NCBI GenBank assembly: GCA_036268875.1
Contig: DATATI010000088.1
Coordinates: forward strand, 25,039 to 89,038
DNA from: Polyangia bacterium
GTDB lineage: Bacteria > Myxococcota_A > Polyangia > Fen-1088
Length of the DNA: 64,000 nucleotides
Reading direction: 5' to 3'
The translations under genes and the position numbers were made by a program. The notes below the pieces were generated by a model, which had not been told where the DNA came from, did no database searches, and was given only the letters and a program-made list of their open reading frames with translations. Below are positions 17,255 through 24,484 of this stretch, one piece after another. Each line of letters opens with the position of its first letter. The first letter of the stretch is position 1.

Positions 17255-18066
17255 CCCGGCAGCCACAGGCTAACCCCGGCCAGCACGGTGACGTTGTTGG
17301 TGATGCGCCCGCGCCCCAGCACCTCTTGCGGCAACAGGAAGTCGCGCACGTCGATGCGCATGGTGACGAAGCGCGAGAGGTAAAGCTTGATGCCGGCGCC
17401 CGCCTCCCAGGTCAGACCCTGCACGCTGTCGTGAAAGGTCTTGCCGCCGCCAACCACCAGGAAGATGTCGCTGTGAACGATGGTCTCGTCGGAGAAGCGC
17501 ATCTTGGCGTGGATGGGCGACCACAACATCGACGCGATCCCTTGCCAGGCCACGCCGGGCGTGAAGTGTTGTTCGCGATCGAAGCCGCTGAACGGCTCCT
17601 CCAATCGAAATCGCACCGGCGAACGGGTGACCAGCAGTTCCAACCCGAAGTCCTCGGACGGGAAATACGCCAGGGCGCCGCCATAACTGTAGGTCGACGA
17701 CAGGGTGTCGGAGGCGTAAAAGCCGCCGATGCCGGAGACTTCAAAGCGGTGGCGCTTGAGAAAATCGCGGCGCTGCACGCCCTTGCGGCGGCCCGCGCCG
17801 GCGGTGTCGCCCTCCAGGCAGGTAAGCGCATGTAAGGCGGAATCAGCGGATTCGTCCGCGTCCTCCTCGTCGCCGCCGTCCGGGCTGTTGTCGGTGGTCC
17901 CGTCGGCGGTTTCCTGGTCGCCGTCGCTGGTGCCCTGAAAAGGATCGCCGGCCGGGGGGGCGCCGGGCCGGATCGGCACCGTCGACGGTGCCCCCGCCTT
18001 GGCCGGGACCGACAGTCCCAAGGCGAGTATCAGTGCAACGACAGCGACGCCAAACGCACGAGACAC
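17251..18066 (-). CDS. gltA: GltA-like outer-membrane beta-barrel protein, first gene of the operon
   Basis: The 271-residue protein has a signal peptide (VVALILALGLSVPAKAGA), then a Pro-rich and Asp/Glu-rich segment (about 30-75), and a barrel that begins HRFEVSGIGGFYASDTLSST and ends AGVSLWLPG. The same motifs occur in the next gene. GTG at 18066 fits the signal peptide; the open frame extends further upstream but that part lacks protein-like character. This gene opens the long minus-strand operon and faces the IgGFc-type lipoprotein gene across a 168-base divergent promoter region. The assignment as GltA rather than another barrel of the family is by gene order. Confidence 0.7.
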   Translation of the reverse strand: MSRAFGVAVVALILALGLSVPAKAGAPSTVPIRPGAPPAGDPFQGTSDGDQETADGTTDNSPDGGDEEDADESADSALHALTCLEGDTAGAGRRKGVQRRDFLKRHRFEVSGIGGFYASDTLSSTYSYGGALAYFPSEDFGLELLVTRSPVRFRLEEPFSGFDREQHFTPGVAWQGIASMLWSPIHAKMRFSDETIVHSDIFLVVGGGKTFHDSVQGLTWEAGAGIKLYLSRFVTMRIDVRDFLLPQEVLGRGRITNNVTVLAGVSLWLPG

Positions 18067-18130
18067 CGTGCCTAGCGTAGGCCCAGACAAAGCGCGTTGG
18101 CAAGACGCGCGGCGGTCTTTTTTCGTGATT

Positions 18131-18143
18131 TTCTCGACGAGAA
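18131..18143. promoter_or_regulatory. Candidate operator palindrome in divergent promoter region
   Basis: TTCTCGACGAGAA is a perfect palindrome (six-base arms around one base). It sits 65 bases upstream of the first gene of the glt-like operon and about 90 bases upstream of the divergent lipoprotein gene, the usual place for a shared regulator site. No clear -35/-10 pair could be assigned on either strand. Confidence 0.35.
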
Positions 18144-18234
18144 GATGCGATCGTCGCGGGCGAAGGACACGCGTTTGATTCGCTTCGGTAACGCAACCGC
18201 CGACTCGCCTGTGGCGCAACCGTCAAGGACGACT

Positions 18235-19905
18235 GTGGCGCAACGGCGGCGGGCGAGCGTGGTCACCGCTGTGTCGACTGTTCTGATCACCGTCGTGGCG
18301 TCGGCGCTCGGCTGCGCGTCCGCCGACGTGGCGTCGCCCGCTGACGGAGCGGCGGTGGACGGCGCCGGCACTCTGCCGCCGCCGCCGTGCACCACCGCCA
18401 CGGTGTGCGATGGCCAGACTGTGCGCGCCTGCAGCCAGGATTTTCCCGGCGCCGTCTTGCAGATCTGCGACGACACGCAGGCGTGCAGTGCCGGCCGCTG
18501 CACGACCTTGGCCTGCGCCGCTGCCGAGCGCGGACAGTCACTGGCCGGGTGTCTCATCTACGGCGCGCTGGCCGACAACACAGATCGCGACGACGCGCTT
18601 CCGTCGATGGTCATCGTGGTCAATCCGGGCAACAGCGACACCGACGCCCAGCTGTTGGTCCGCGACAGCACCGGCCTGTGGAACAACATCGAGACCGTTC
18701 ACGTGCCGGCGCTGGGAGCGGAACGATTCGACGTTCCCAACCAACATGTGGAAGGCGTGGGCGTGGGCCAGGCGCTGGCCTTTCGTCTGCAAAGCGATCA
18801 GCCGTTGACCGCCACGTTGATCGAAAGCGACGACCGCACCGAGATGTCCCAGAGCACCGGCGGCACCATGCTGCTGCCCAGCCAGGCGCTGGGCAACGAG
18901 TACATGGTGATGACCTATCCGCAGCGCTCGCTGCCCGAGCTGTCCGCCACCGTCGGCAGCCACGATGGCGCCGGCGCGATCACCGTCATCGGCACCGTCG
19001 ACGGGACCAACGTGACCGTGCATCTGTCGGCGACGGCGTCGCTGGCCGCGGGCGGCGGATTGCCGGCGGCCGGGCCGGGCGGTTCGGTCGACGTGATGCT
19101 GGACGACGGTGACGTCTTGCAACTGGACAGTGAAGACGAGGGCAGCGATCTCAGCGGCAGCGAGGTGCTGTCCGACAACCCGGTGGTCGTGCTGGCGGGC
19201 AACATCCTCACCAGCTATGGACGCAGCGGTCCGGGGATCAATTCGCCGGACATGGCGCTGGAGGCGATGTGGCCGGTGCGCAGCTGGAGCGAATCGTACG
19301 TGGCGGCCCGCCTCGGTCCGCAGAAGGACACCTGCGATTCGATCTTTGGCGGCGCTTCGTCTTTGTGGCGCATCCTGGCGGCGCACGACGACACGCACGT
19401 GACGTTCGATGCGCCTCTGGGCCTGGCCGGCGGCGTACCGGCCAGCGAGCTGGTGCTGGGGCAAGGAGAGGTGCGCGAGATCCTGGTGACCAGCGCCGGA
19501 AGCTTTCTCATTCACGGCAACAAACCGATCTGGGCCACGCAAGGAATGGACTGTGAAGGCACCCTGTCCGCCGCCGTTCCGGTCGATACGTTGTGGCGCG
19601 ACTACCGCTTTGCTTTGCCGGCGAACTTTGATCACGAGCTGATGGTGGTGCGGCACGATCCGATGCCCGTGTTGCTGGATGGGGTGCCCATCGCCGAAAG
19701 CCTGTTTCAGCCCGCCGGAGGCACCTTCGAAGCGGCGCGGGTGGCCGTTCCGCCGTGCGTGGGCCTTCCCAGCAACTGCCTGCACGATCTGGCGGGAACG
19801 TTCGGCCTGACCCTGCGCGGGATGGATGTGCTGTGCGCGTACGCGCTGACGCCGTTCATCACATCGCGTTGCGGGCCGGTGACAGGACCGGATTGCATTC
19901 CCTAG
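18235..19905 (+). CDS. IgGFc-binding-type lipoprotein
   Basis: GTG at 18235 has AAGGA seven bases upstream and gives a 556-residue lipoprotein (lipobox SALGC). A Cys-rich segment follows the anchor (CTTATVCDGQTVRACSQ ... CSAGRCTTLAC), then a large strand-rich domain with features of the IgGFc-binding N-terminal family: IVVNPGNSDTDAQLLVRD near the start, VVVLAGNILTSYG and the late KPIWATQGMDCEG. These proteins are numerous in myxobacteria and are thought to be surface adhesin-like; the ligand is unknown. It is divergent from the glt-like operon. The upstream in-frame extension to 18097 has no support. Confidence 0.8.
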   Translation: MAQRRRASVVTAVSTVLITVVASALGCASADVASPADGAAVDGAGTLPPPPCTTATVCDGQTVRACSQDFPGAVLQICDDTQACSAGRCTTLACAAAERGQSLAGCLIYGALADNTDRDDALPSMVIVVNPGNSDTDAQLLVRDSTGLWNNIETVHVPALGAERFDVPNQHVEGVGVGQALAFRLQSDQPLTATLIESDDRTEMSQSTGGTMLLPSQALGNEYMVMTYPQRSLPELSATVGSHDGAGAITVIGTVDGTNVTVHLSATASLAAGGGLPAAGPGGSVDVMLDDGDVLQLDSEDEGSDLSGSEVLSDNPVVVLAGNILTSYGRSGPGINSPDMALEAMWPVRSWSESYVAARLGPQKDTCDSIFGGASSLWRILAAHDDTHVTFDAPLGLAGGVPASELVLGQGEVREILVTSAGSFLIHGNKPIWATQGMDCEGTLSAAVPVDTLWRDYRFALPANFDHELMVVRHDPMPVLLDGVPIAESLFQPAGGTFEAARVAVPPCVGLPSNCLHDLAGTFGLTLRGMDVLCAYALTPFITSRCGPVTGPDCIP

Positions 19906-19983
19906 CTTCAGCTTCGCGTGCGGACGGCAAGGTGGCGATCGTCATCGAGGTCGGATGCCGGCGCCTGGACAGAGTGCTGAGGA

Positions 19984-20718
19984 CTAGCGCTGCCCGCTTG
20001 CGATCAGCGTCATCATCTGAGGGTAGTGATACGTCGCGCTGGTCGCGGGGTGGTGCTTCGCCGTCGCGATCATCGCCTTGGCGATCTGCTCCACGCTGAT
20101 CGATTTGTACTTCGCCGGCGTGACGAACGAGAGCAACGGCAGCGTCTTGTCGAGAAGCCACGGCGTGTGCTGGGAACCGATGATCATGCCGGGGCGGAAC
20201 ACGCTCACGATCGCCGGCCCGCTGGCGCGCACGGCTTCTTCGGACTCGCCCTTCACGCGCCTGTACCGCGACATGCCCGCACCACCGCTGCCGCTGGCCT
20301 TCGCCGTGGGGTCCGCGCCAGCGGCGCTCATGAACGCCAGATGACGGACCTGGCCCGAATCCCGCAGCGCCCGTGCGAACGCTTCGTTCAGCGCCACGTC
20401 CACCGCGCGATGTTCCTCGAGGGTGAGCTTCGCGGTGCCGGCGCCGATGCCGAGCACGCTGAATCCCTCCAGATCGCCGTCGACGTCTCTCGCTGCATCG
20501 ATCGTCGCCGCGGCGAGGGTCGCGGGCTTCATGTCGGCAACGAGTTTCTCCACCAGTCGGCGGCCGGCGATGCCAGCCATCGCGACGGCCTCGGGTAACG
20601 ATCGGCGCGATAGGGTGATGACGGCGTCGAAGCCATCGTCGTGGAACAACGCGCGGAGCAGGGCGGTTCCGACCGACCCGGAGCCTCCGAGGACGATGGC
20701 GGTGCGTTTGTTGGTCAT
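19984..20718 (-). CDS. NAD(P)-binding atypical SDR oxidoreductase
   Basis: The 244-residue protein opens with a Rossmann signature, IVLGGSGSVGTALLRAL (GXXGXXG type). It has LAFMSAAGAD and a YRRVKGESE segment that corresponds to the YxxxK region of atypical short-chain dehydrogenases of the HTATIP2 / NAD(P)H-binding type. Then comes FRPGMIIG and a helical end. Substrate is unknown. ATG at 20718 is the natural start. It is convergent with the IgGFc-type gene. Its codon use looks like that of the core genome. Confidence 0.8.
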   Translation of the reverse strand: MTNKRTAIVLGGSGSVGTALLRALFHDDGFDAVITLSRRSLPEAVAMAGIAGRRLVEKLVADMKPATLAAATIDAARDVDGDLEGFSVLGIGAGTAKLTLEEHRAVDVALNEAFARALRDSGQVRHLAFMSAAGADPTAKASGSGGAGMSRYRRVKGESEEAVRASGPAIVSVFRPGMIIGSQHTPWLLDKTLPLLSFVTPAKYKSISVEQIAKAMIATAKHHPATSATYHYPQMMTLIASGQR

Positions 20719-20778
20719 GGCGGCGCCATGATACGCGCCAGTTGCCGCGGAACTGGTGCTCAGAAACGCCGAGCGCTG

Positions 20779-21090
20779 CTATCTGCGACGTTCACCCAAA
20801 AGACGGATGTCGCGCGCAACCTCCGAGAGCTTTCCGAGCTCCCGGGCGATCGCTCTCGTCCACGCCCCAGCGTCGGGATTGCTCTCACGTGGCATGCGCG
20901 GGTAGCGGATCGTGTGGCCCGGGCCCAGCGCCTGCTCGAGGCTCGCCACGAGCTTGTTGTCCCACTCGTCATGAACGCCCTTGCCGCCGCCCTGCACGAA
21001 CAAGATTTGCGTGGACAGGCCGCGCTGCTTGGTCTCTTTCGCCTTCTTGTCCCGGTTGCCTGGTGCGGTGCGCGTCCTCTTGCGTGTCAT
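20779..21090 (-). pseudogene. Truncated alpha/beta hydrolase (RBBP9/YdeN type), N-terminal half only
   Basis: The frame encodes about 103 residues. Residues 25-85 match the start of a serine hydrolase of the RBBP9/YdeN type (ILFVQGGGKGVHDEWDNKL, then YPRMPRESNPDAGAWTRAI). Such proteins are normally about 190 residues and need a GHSxG nucleophile motif shortly after this point. Here the frame instead runs into SEVARDIRLLGERRR and stops, so the nucleophile and the rest are missing. The ATG overlaps the stop of the GST gene (ATGA). The first 17 residues are near-identical to those of the small protein at 21731-21958. Confidence 0.7.
21040..21090. repeat. 51-base direct repeat, copy A (start of truncated hydrolase)
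   Basis: These 51 bases match 21899-21949 with four mismatches. On the minus strand they encode the first 17 residues of the truncated hydrolase (MTRKRTRTAPGNRDKKA). Confidence 0.85.
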
Positions 21091-21734
21091 GCTGGCTTGG
21101 CGGTGTTGATCGCCAGTTGCGCGGCGAACGCCCGCTGGTAAGCGGGGCGCGCTTCGCCACGGGCGACGTAGGCCGCCAGCTTCGGAAATTCGGCCAGAAA
21201 GCCCGATGGTTTCAACCTGAGCAGCACCGACACCATCATCAGGTCGCCCGCGCTGAAGGCACCGTCGAGCCAGTCGGCATCGCCGAGGCGGGTGGAAAGT
21301 GGCGTCAGCCGGCCGCGGACGCGATCCTGAACCAGCGGCATGCGTTCCTCGTACCAGGGCTTGTCGCGCTCGAACAGCCTGGCGTTTGCAAATTCGAGGA
21401 TCGGCGGCTCCACCGTGTTGAGCGCGGCAAACATCCAGGTGATCGCGCGCGCCCGAGCGTTGGCATCGTGCCGAAGCAAGCCCGCATATCGCTCGGCGAT
21501 GTGAAACACGATCGCCCCGGTCTCGAACAGCGCCAGATCGCCTTCCTCATAGGTCGGAATTGCGCCGAAAGGATGAAGCGCCAGATGCGCCGGTTCCTTC
21601 AACGCCGGAAACGAAACCAGGCGCACTTCGTATGGCTGGCCCACTTCCTCAAGCGCCCAGCGAACGCGCGTATCACGCGCCAGTCCCATGCCGCCATCGG
21701 GTGAACGCTCAAAGGCAGTAATGGTGATGGTCAT
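21087..21734 (-). CDS. Glutathione S-transferase family protein
   Basis: ATG at 21734 with AAGGAG upstream gives 215 residues. The thioredoxin-like N-domain carries DTRVRWALEEVGQPYEVRLV, HPFGAIPTYEEGDLALFET and the SNAIL-like FETGAIVFHIAER. A helical C-domain follows (DWLDGAFSAGDLMMVSVLLRL). It should conjugate or isomerise small electrophiles in the cytoplasm; the substrate is unknown. It is overlapped at both ends by four bases, so it forms a three-gene unit with the small basic protein upstream and the truncated hydrolase downstream. Confidence 0.88.
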   Translation of the reverse strand: MTITITAFERSPDGGMGLARDTRVRWALEEVGQPYEVRLVSFPALKEPAHLALHPFGAIPTYEEGDLALFETGAIVFHIAERYAGLLRHDANARARAITWMFAALNTVEPPILEFANARLFERDKPWYEERMPLVQDRVRGRLTPLSTRLGDADWLDGAFSAGDLMMVSVLLRLKPSGFLAEFPKLAAYVARGEARPAYQRAFAAQLAINTAKPA

Positions 21735-21958
21735 CGAGAGGCTCCTTCTGGGCGCGGGTGCTGGGAGACCACGCGAATCGCGGTGCTCCACATTCCATCC
21801 GTGGGTCCCCACGAACCGCCGATCATTTGATCGGTCCGCGGATCATACGTCATGAGATCGTCCCCGAGACGCCGCGATATACGGCCCGGTCGCGACCGCG
21901 CCTTCTTGGCCCGATTGCCTGGTGCGGTGCGCGTCCTCTTGCGCTTCATCTTTGTCAT
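21731..21958 (-). CDS. Small basic protein of unknown function
   Basis: The 75-residue protein starts at ATG 21958, which is preceded by GGGGAGATGG. The first third is very basic (MKRKRTRTAPGNRAKKARSR), and the rest has no recognisable domain (TYDPRTDQMIGGSWGPTDG). The stop overlaps the GST start (ATGA), implying coupled translation. The basic head is a near copy of that of the truncated hydrolase downstream. Its ending could be the remnant of another gene. Function unknown. Confidence 0.5.
   Translation of the reverse strand: MTKMKRKRTRTAPGNRAKKARSRPGRISRRLGDDLMTYDPRTDQMIGGSWGPTDGMWSTAIRVVSQHPRPEGASR
21899..21949. repeat. 51-base direct repeat, copy B (start of small basic protein)
   Basis: This is the partner of 21040-21090, same orientation, 47 of 51 identical. 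It encodes MKRKRTRTAPGNRAKKA on the minus strand. The two copies flank the GST gene. Confidence 0.85.
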
Positions 21959-22069
21959 CCCATCTCCCCGTGACAGTTCCTTGGAACCATAAGGCCTCGC
22001 CGCGCCGACAAAAGGCCTGTCCAACCGCGGCCGAAATCCTCCCCTTGCCCGCCGCCGATCGGCGTGTTA

Positions 22070-22095
22070 CATACTGAACCCAATGGTTCAGTATG
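22070..22095. promoter_or_regulatory. Perfect palindrome overlapping the arsR-type start codon
   Basis: CATACTGAACC and GGTTCAGTATG are perfect 11-base inverted arms around the spacer CAAT, and the ATG of the ArsR-type gene (22083) lies across the spacer and second arm. There is no ribosome site upstream of that ATG, and a weak TTGCCC / TACATA promoter pair sits 10-38 bases before it. This fits an autoregulatory operator on a leaderless or nearly leaderless transcript. Confidence 0.6.
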
Positions 22096-22448
22096 CGCGT
22101 GCCCGCCTCGATGCCTCTTTCGCCGCGCTCTCGGATTCCACCCGCCGAGGCGTTCTGGAGCAGCTTGGACAGTCCGACTCTTCGATCACGACCCTGGCCG
22201 AGAAGTTCCACATGACTCTCACGGGCATGAAGAAACACGTCGGCGTCTTGGAACAGGCCGGGCTGGTCACCACGGAGAAGGTCGGGCGCGTGCGGACCTG
22301 CAAGCTTGGCCCGCACCGTCTGGAGGCAGAGACGGCATGGCTCGAGAGGCACCGCCAGCTCTGGGACGCTCGCTTTGACGAGCTGGACAAGGTTGTCGAG
22401 GAATTGAAACGGAAGGAGAAGGTCGATGGACGCAAGAAAAGAGAGTGA
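22083..22448 (+). CDS. ArsR-family winged-helix regulator
   Basis: The 121-residue protein is a compact winged helix: RLDASFAALSDSTRRGVLEQL, then the recognition region ITTLAEKFHMTLTGMKKHVGVLEQAGLV and the wing TTEKVGRVRTCKLG. It belongs to the branch of ArsR regulators that is paired with SRPBCC/AHSA1 genes and lacks metal-binding cysteines. It overlaps the SRPBCC gene by 23 bases. A perfect palindrome covers its own start codon, so autorepression is likely. Confidence 0.9.
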   Translation: MVQYARARLDASFAALSDSTRRGVLEQLGQSDSSITTLAEKFHMTLTGMKKHVGVLEQAGLVTTEKVGRVRTCKLGPHRLEAETAWLERHRQLWDARFDELDKVVEELKRKEKVDGRKKRE

Positions 22449-22950
22449 GCCCACCCCCATGAAGAATCCCACCACGGTTGAACGGAAGTCCGAGCGTGAG
22501 CTGGTCGTCACGCGAACCATCAACGGCCCGGCGCGCATCGTGTTCGAGGCGTGGACCAAGCCCGAGCTGCTCAAGCAGTGGTGGGTACCAAAGTCGTTTG
22601 GCGTGTCCTTGCTTTCCTGCGAGGCGGACGTGCGTGTCGGGGGCCGATACCGTTTCGTCTTCGGCCAAGGTGACGCGAAGCCGATGGCGTTCTTCGGTAA
22701 GTACGTCGAAGTGACACCGCCCTCGCGCCTGGTCTGGACCAATGACGAAGCTGAAGGCGGTGGCCCTGTCACCACACTGACTTTCGAAGAAAAAGCAGGC
22801 AAGACGCTGCTGGTGATGCACGACCTATATCCCTCGAAGGAAGCTCTCGACGCTGCCATGGCCTCCGGGGAGAAGAGTGGGATGGGCGAAACGTTCGATC
22901 AACTAGACGAGCTTCTCGTCGCCCTTGGCGCGCCGGTGCGCAAGCAGTAG
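22426..22950 (+). CDS. SRPBCC/AHSA1 domain protein
   Basis: The 174-residue protein has the AHSA1 signature: VVTRTINGPARIVFEAWTKP, LLKQWWVPKSFG, GGRYRFVF and TTLTFEEKAGKTLLVMHDLY. The family has a deep hydrophobic pocket for small ligands; the substrate is unknown. ATG 22426 is favoured by the strong GGAAGGAGAAGG upstream; the later ATG at 22459 is possible. The gene is translationally coupled to the ArsR-type gene, the common arrangement for this pair. Confidence 0.88.
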   Translation: MDARKESEPTPMKNPTTVERKSERELVVTRTINGPARIVFEAWTKPELLKQWWVPKSFGVSLLSCEADVRVGGRYRFVFGQGDAKPMAFFGKYVEVTPPSRLVWTNDEAEGGGPVTTLTFEEKAGKTLLVMHDLYPSKEALDAAMASGEKSGMGETFDQLDELLVALGAPVRKQ

Positions 22951-22984
22951 CTCTTCGGTGGTTGGGCTTAGGCGGAGCAGCGGC

Positions 22985-23242
22985 TCACGGAACGGAGTAG
23001 CAAAGCGCGTGTGTTTGAACGCTGCAGCTCTTGCTGGTCGTCGCCGTGATGTTCACGGCAAGCTGGCCAGGGTTGAGGCCAAGTTGGGCTGATCCCTGAT
23101 GCACGATGACAGCCTGACTCTGGTCGTCGAGGCAGGTTGATTCCGCATGCAGAAAGGCGCCGTCGAATGCGAGCTCGCAGCTCGGGCCACCCAGACTGGG
23201 CACGATCGCTCTCGAGGGAATCAGCAACAGCAAGTTGGTCGC
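22985..23242 (-). other. Unassigned fragment with possible coding character
   Basis: On the minus strand the frame that stops at 22985 reads LLLLIPSRAIVPSLGGPSCE ... CLDDQSQAVIVHQGSAQLG ... TTSKSCSVQTHALCYSVP, which looks like the C-terminal end of a secreted Cys-containing protein. It has no matching start, since the upstream part in another frame is a GNAT head. The base composition is less GC-rich than that of the flanking genes. I do not recognise the family, and it may not be translated. Confidence 0.3.
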
Positions 23243-23336
23243 CGGACTCGTTGAGCCCGATTCCCTCCGTTCGCTGCCACAGCTCGACTGCAGACGGGTA
23301 GTCACTGATCATCATCGTACTGAAGGAAATGCTCAT
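23243..23336 (-). pseudogene. N-terminal remnant of a GNAT acetyltransferase
   Basis: From ATG 23336 the frame encodes ISDYPSAVELWQRTEGIGLN, a typical opening of a GNAT N-acetyltransferase, and after about 31 residues all similarity is lost (GDQLAVADSLE...). The acetyl-CoA-binding core is absent, so this is a broken head only. Confidence 0.55.
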
Positions 23337-23370
23337 GCGTCTCCGTCCGCCCAACGTCATTATGGGCAGC

Positions 23371-23537
23371 CTACTTGATGAAATACCCGGAAACCTTCCA
23401 AGAGCCGTCGGATTCTGCATTGGAGTGATGGTCTCGACAGCTTCCTTCTTTCGTTCAAACGACGTGGCGAACTGAATTACGACGTACTTTCCGTCAGGTG
23501 CACCGGGTAGCGTGGTCAAAAATCGGTTGCCTGACTG
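23371..23537 (-). pseudogene. Frameshifted C-terminal remnant of a DUF4019 protein
   Basis: Reading the minus strand, one frame gives RFLTTLPGAPDGKYVVIQFA then SFERKKEAVETITP. A one-base shift then continues as NAESDGSWKVSGYFIK and a TAG stop at 23371-23373. Together this is the usual C-terminal end of a DUF4019 protein. The N-terminal part is missing: a TGA lies just upstream of SGNRF. So the piece is both truncated and frameshifted. Confidence 0.65.
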
Positions 23538-23675
23538 TCAAATGAATTCTAATAACGTTCAAAGAGAGGCCATCGCAGATCTGAATAAAACTGGATGGCC
23601 AATCCGGCATTCACTCATCCGCAGAGACGCCCAATGACATTTGTCGCGCTGCGATTTCAAAAACCTGCGCCCCGT
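23538..23675. other. Non-coding stretch beside the gene remnants
   Basis: I see no complete gene, RNA or strong repeat here. It is more AT-rich than the flanks. Together with the remnants at 22985-23537 it makes a 0.7-kb zone without an intact gene. Confidence 0.5.
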
Positions 23676-24464
23676 TCACCGCCGTCCGCGCGCGATCACC
23701 GCCTCCACCACCCACGGCAAATGGCGATACGCCCATACCAGCAGCTTGCCGTGGGTGGTGATGATCGCTTCGCGGCGGCGGGCGGCGATGGCGTCGATGA
23801 TCTGGCGGGCGGCTTTGTCGGTGGGCATGCGCAGCCAGGCGGGGGCGCCCGATGCATCTCGCTCGCGCAGCCGGCCCTGGTTGTCGACGCGCCCGATGTC
23901 GCTGACCACGAACCCGGGCGAAATCAGCGTCACCGCGATTCGCTCGCTGGCCAGTTCGTCGTGGATGCTCTGGACGAAACCACGCAGGGCGAACTTGCTG
24001 GACGAATAAGGCGACATGCGCGGCGTCGACACGTGGCCGCTGACGCTGCCGATGAAGGCCAGACGGCCGCCGGTCTTGCGCAATTCGGGCAAGGCGGCGT
24101 AAGTGGTGCGCAACGCGCCGAAGAAATTGGTTTCGAACTGCCGCCGGTAATCGGCCAGCGTCAGGCGGGCGGCGGCGCCGACCACGCCGAAGCCGGCGTT
24201 GGCGATGGCGCCGTCCAGCGCGCCGAACGCCGCCACGCCGGCGGCGACCGCTGATTCGACGTCCCCGTCGACGGTGACGTCGGCGGCGGCGGTCACCACC
24301 GACGTTCGCGGCGACAGCTCGGCGGCCAGTGCTTGCAAACGATCCAGGCGGCGCGCTGTAAGAACCAGCTTGGCTCCGCGCGCGCCCAGCTCGCGCGCCA
24401 GGCCGGCGCCGATGCCCGCCGACGCGCCGGTGATCAGGAAGACCTTGCCGGCCAGCGAATTCAT
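23676..24464 (-). CDS. Short-chain dehydrogenase/reductase
   Basis: The 262-residue protein is a classical SDR: cofactor motif TGASAGIGAGLA (TGxxxGxG), the ADV segment, NAGFG, the catalytic Ser in FIGSVSGHVS, and the YSSSK motif with catalytic Tyr and Lys. The C-terminus extends by a helix (AIARRREAIITTHGKLLVWAYRHLP) as in SDRs annotated as DltE/YqjQ-like. Substrate unknown, NADP preference not clear. It lies 20 bases downstream of the multi-pass membrane protein gene on the same strand, so they are probably co-transcribed. Confidence 0.88.
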   Translation of the reverse strand: MNSLAGKVFLITGASAGIGAGLARELGARGAKLVLTARRLDRLQALAAELSPRTSVVTAAADVTVDGDVESAVAAGVAAFGALDGAIANAGFGVVGAAARLTLADYRRQFETNFFGALRTTYAALPELRKTGGRLAFIGSVSGHVSTPRMSPYSSSKFALRGFVQSIHDELASERIAVTLISPGFVVSDIGRVDNQGRLRERDASGAPAWLRMPTDKAARQIIDAIAARRREAIITTHGKLLVWAYRHLPWVVEAVIARGRR

Positions 24465-24484
24465 TTCACTCGCTGAGACGCCGG

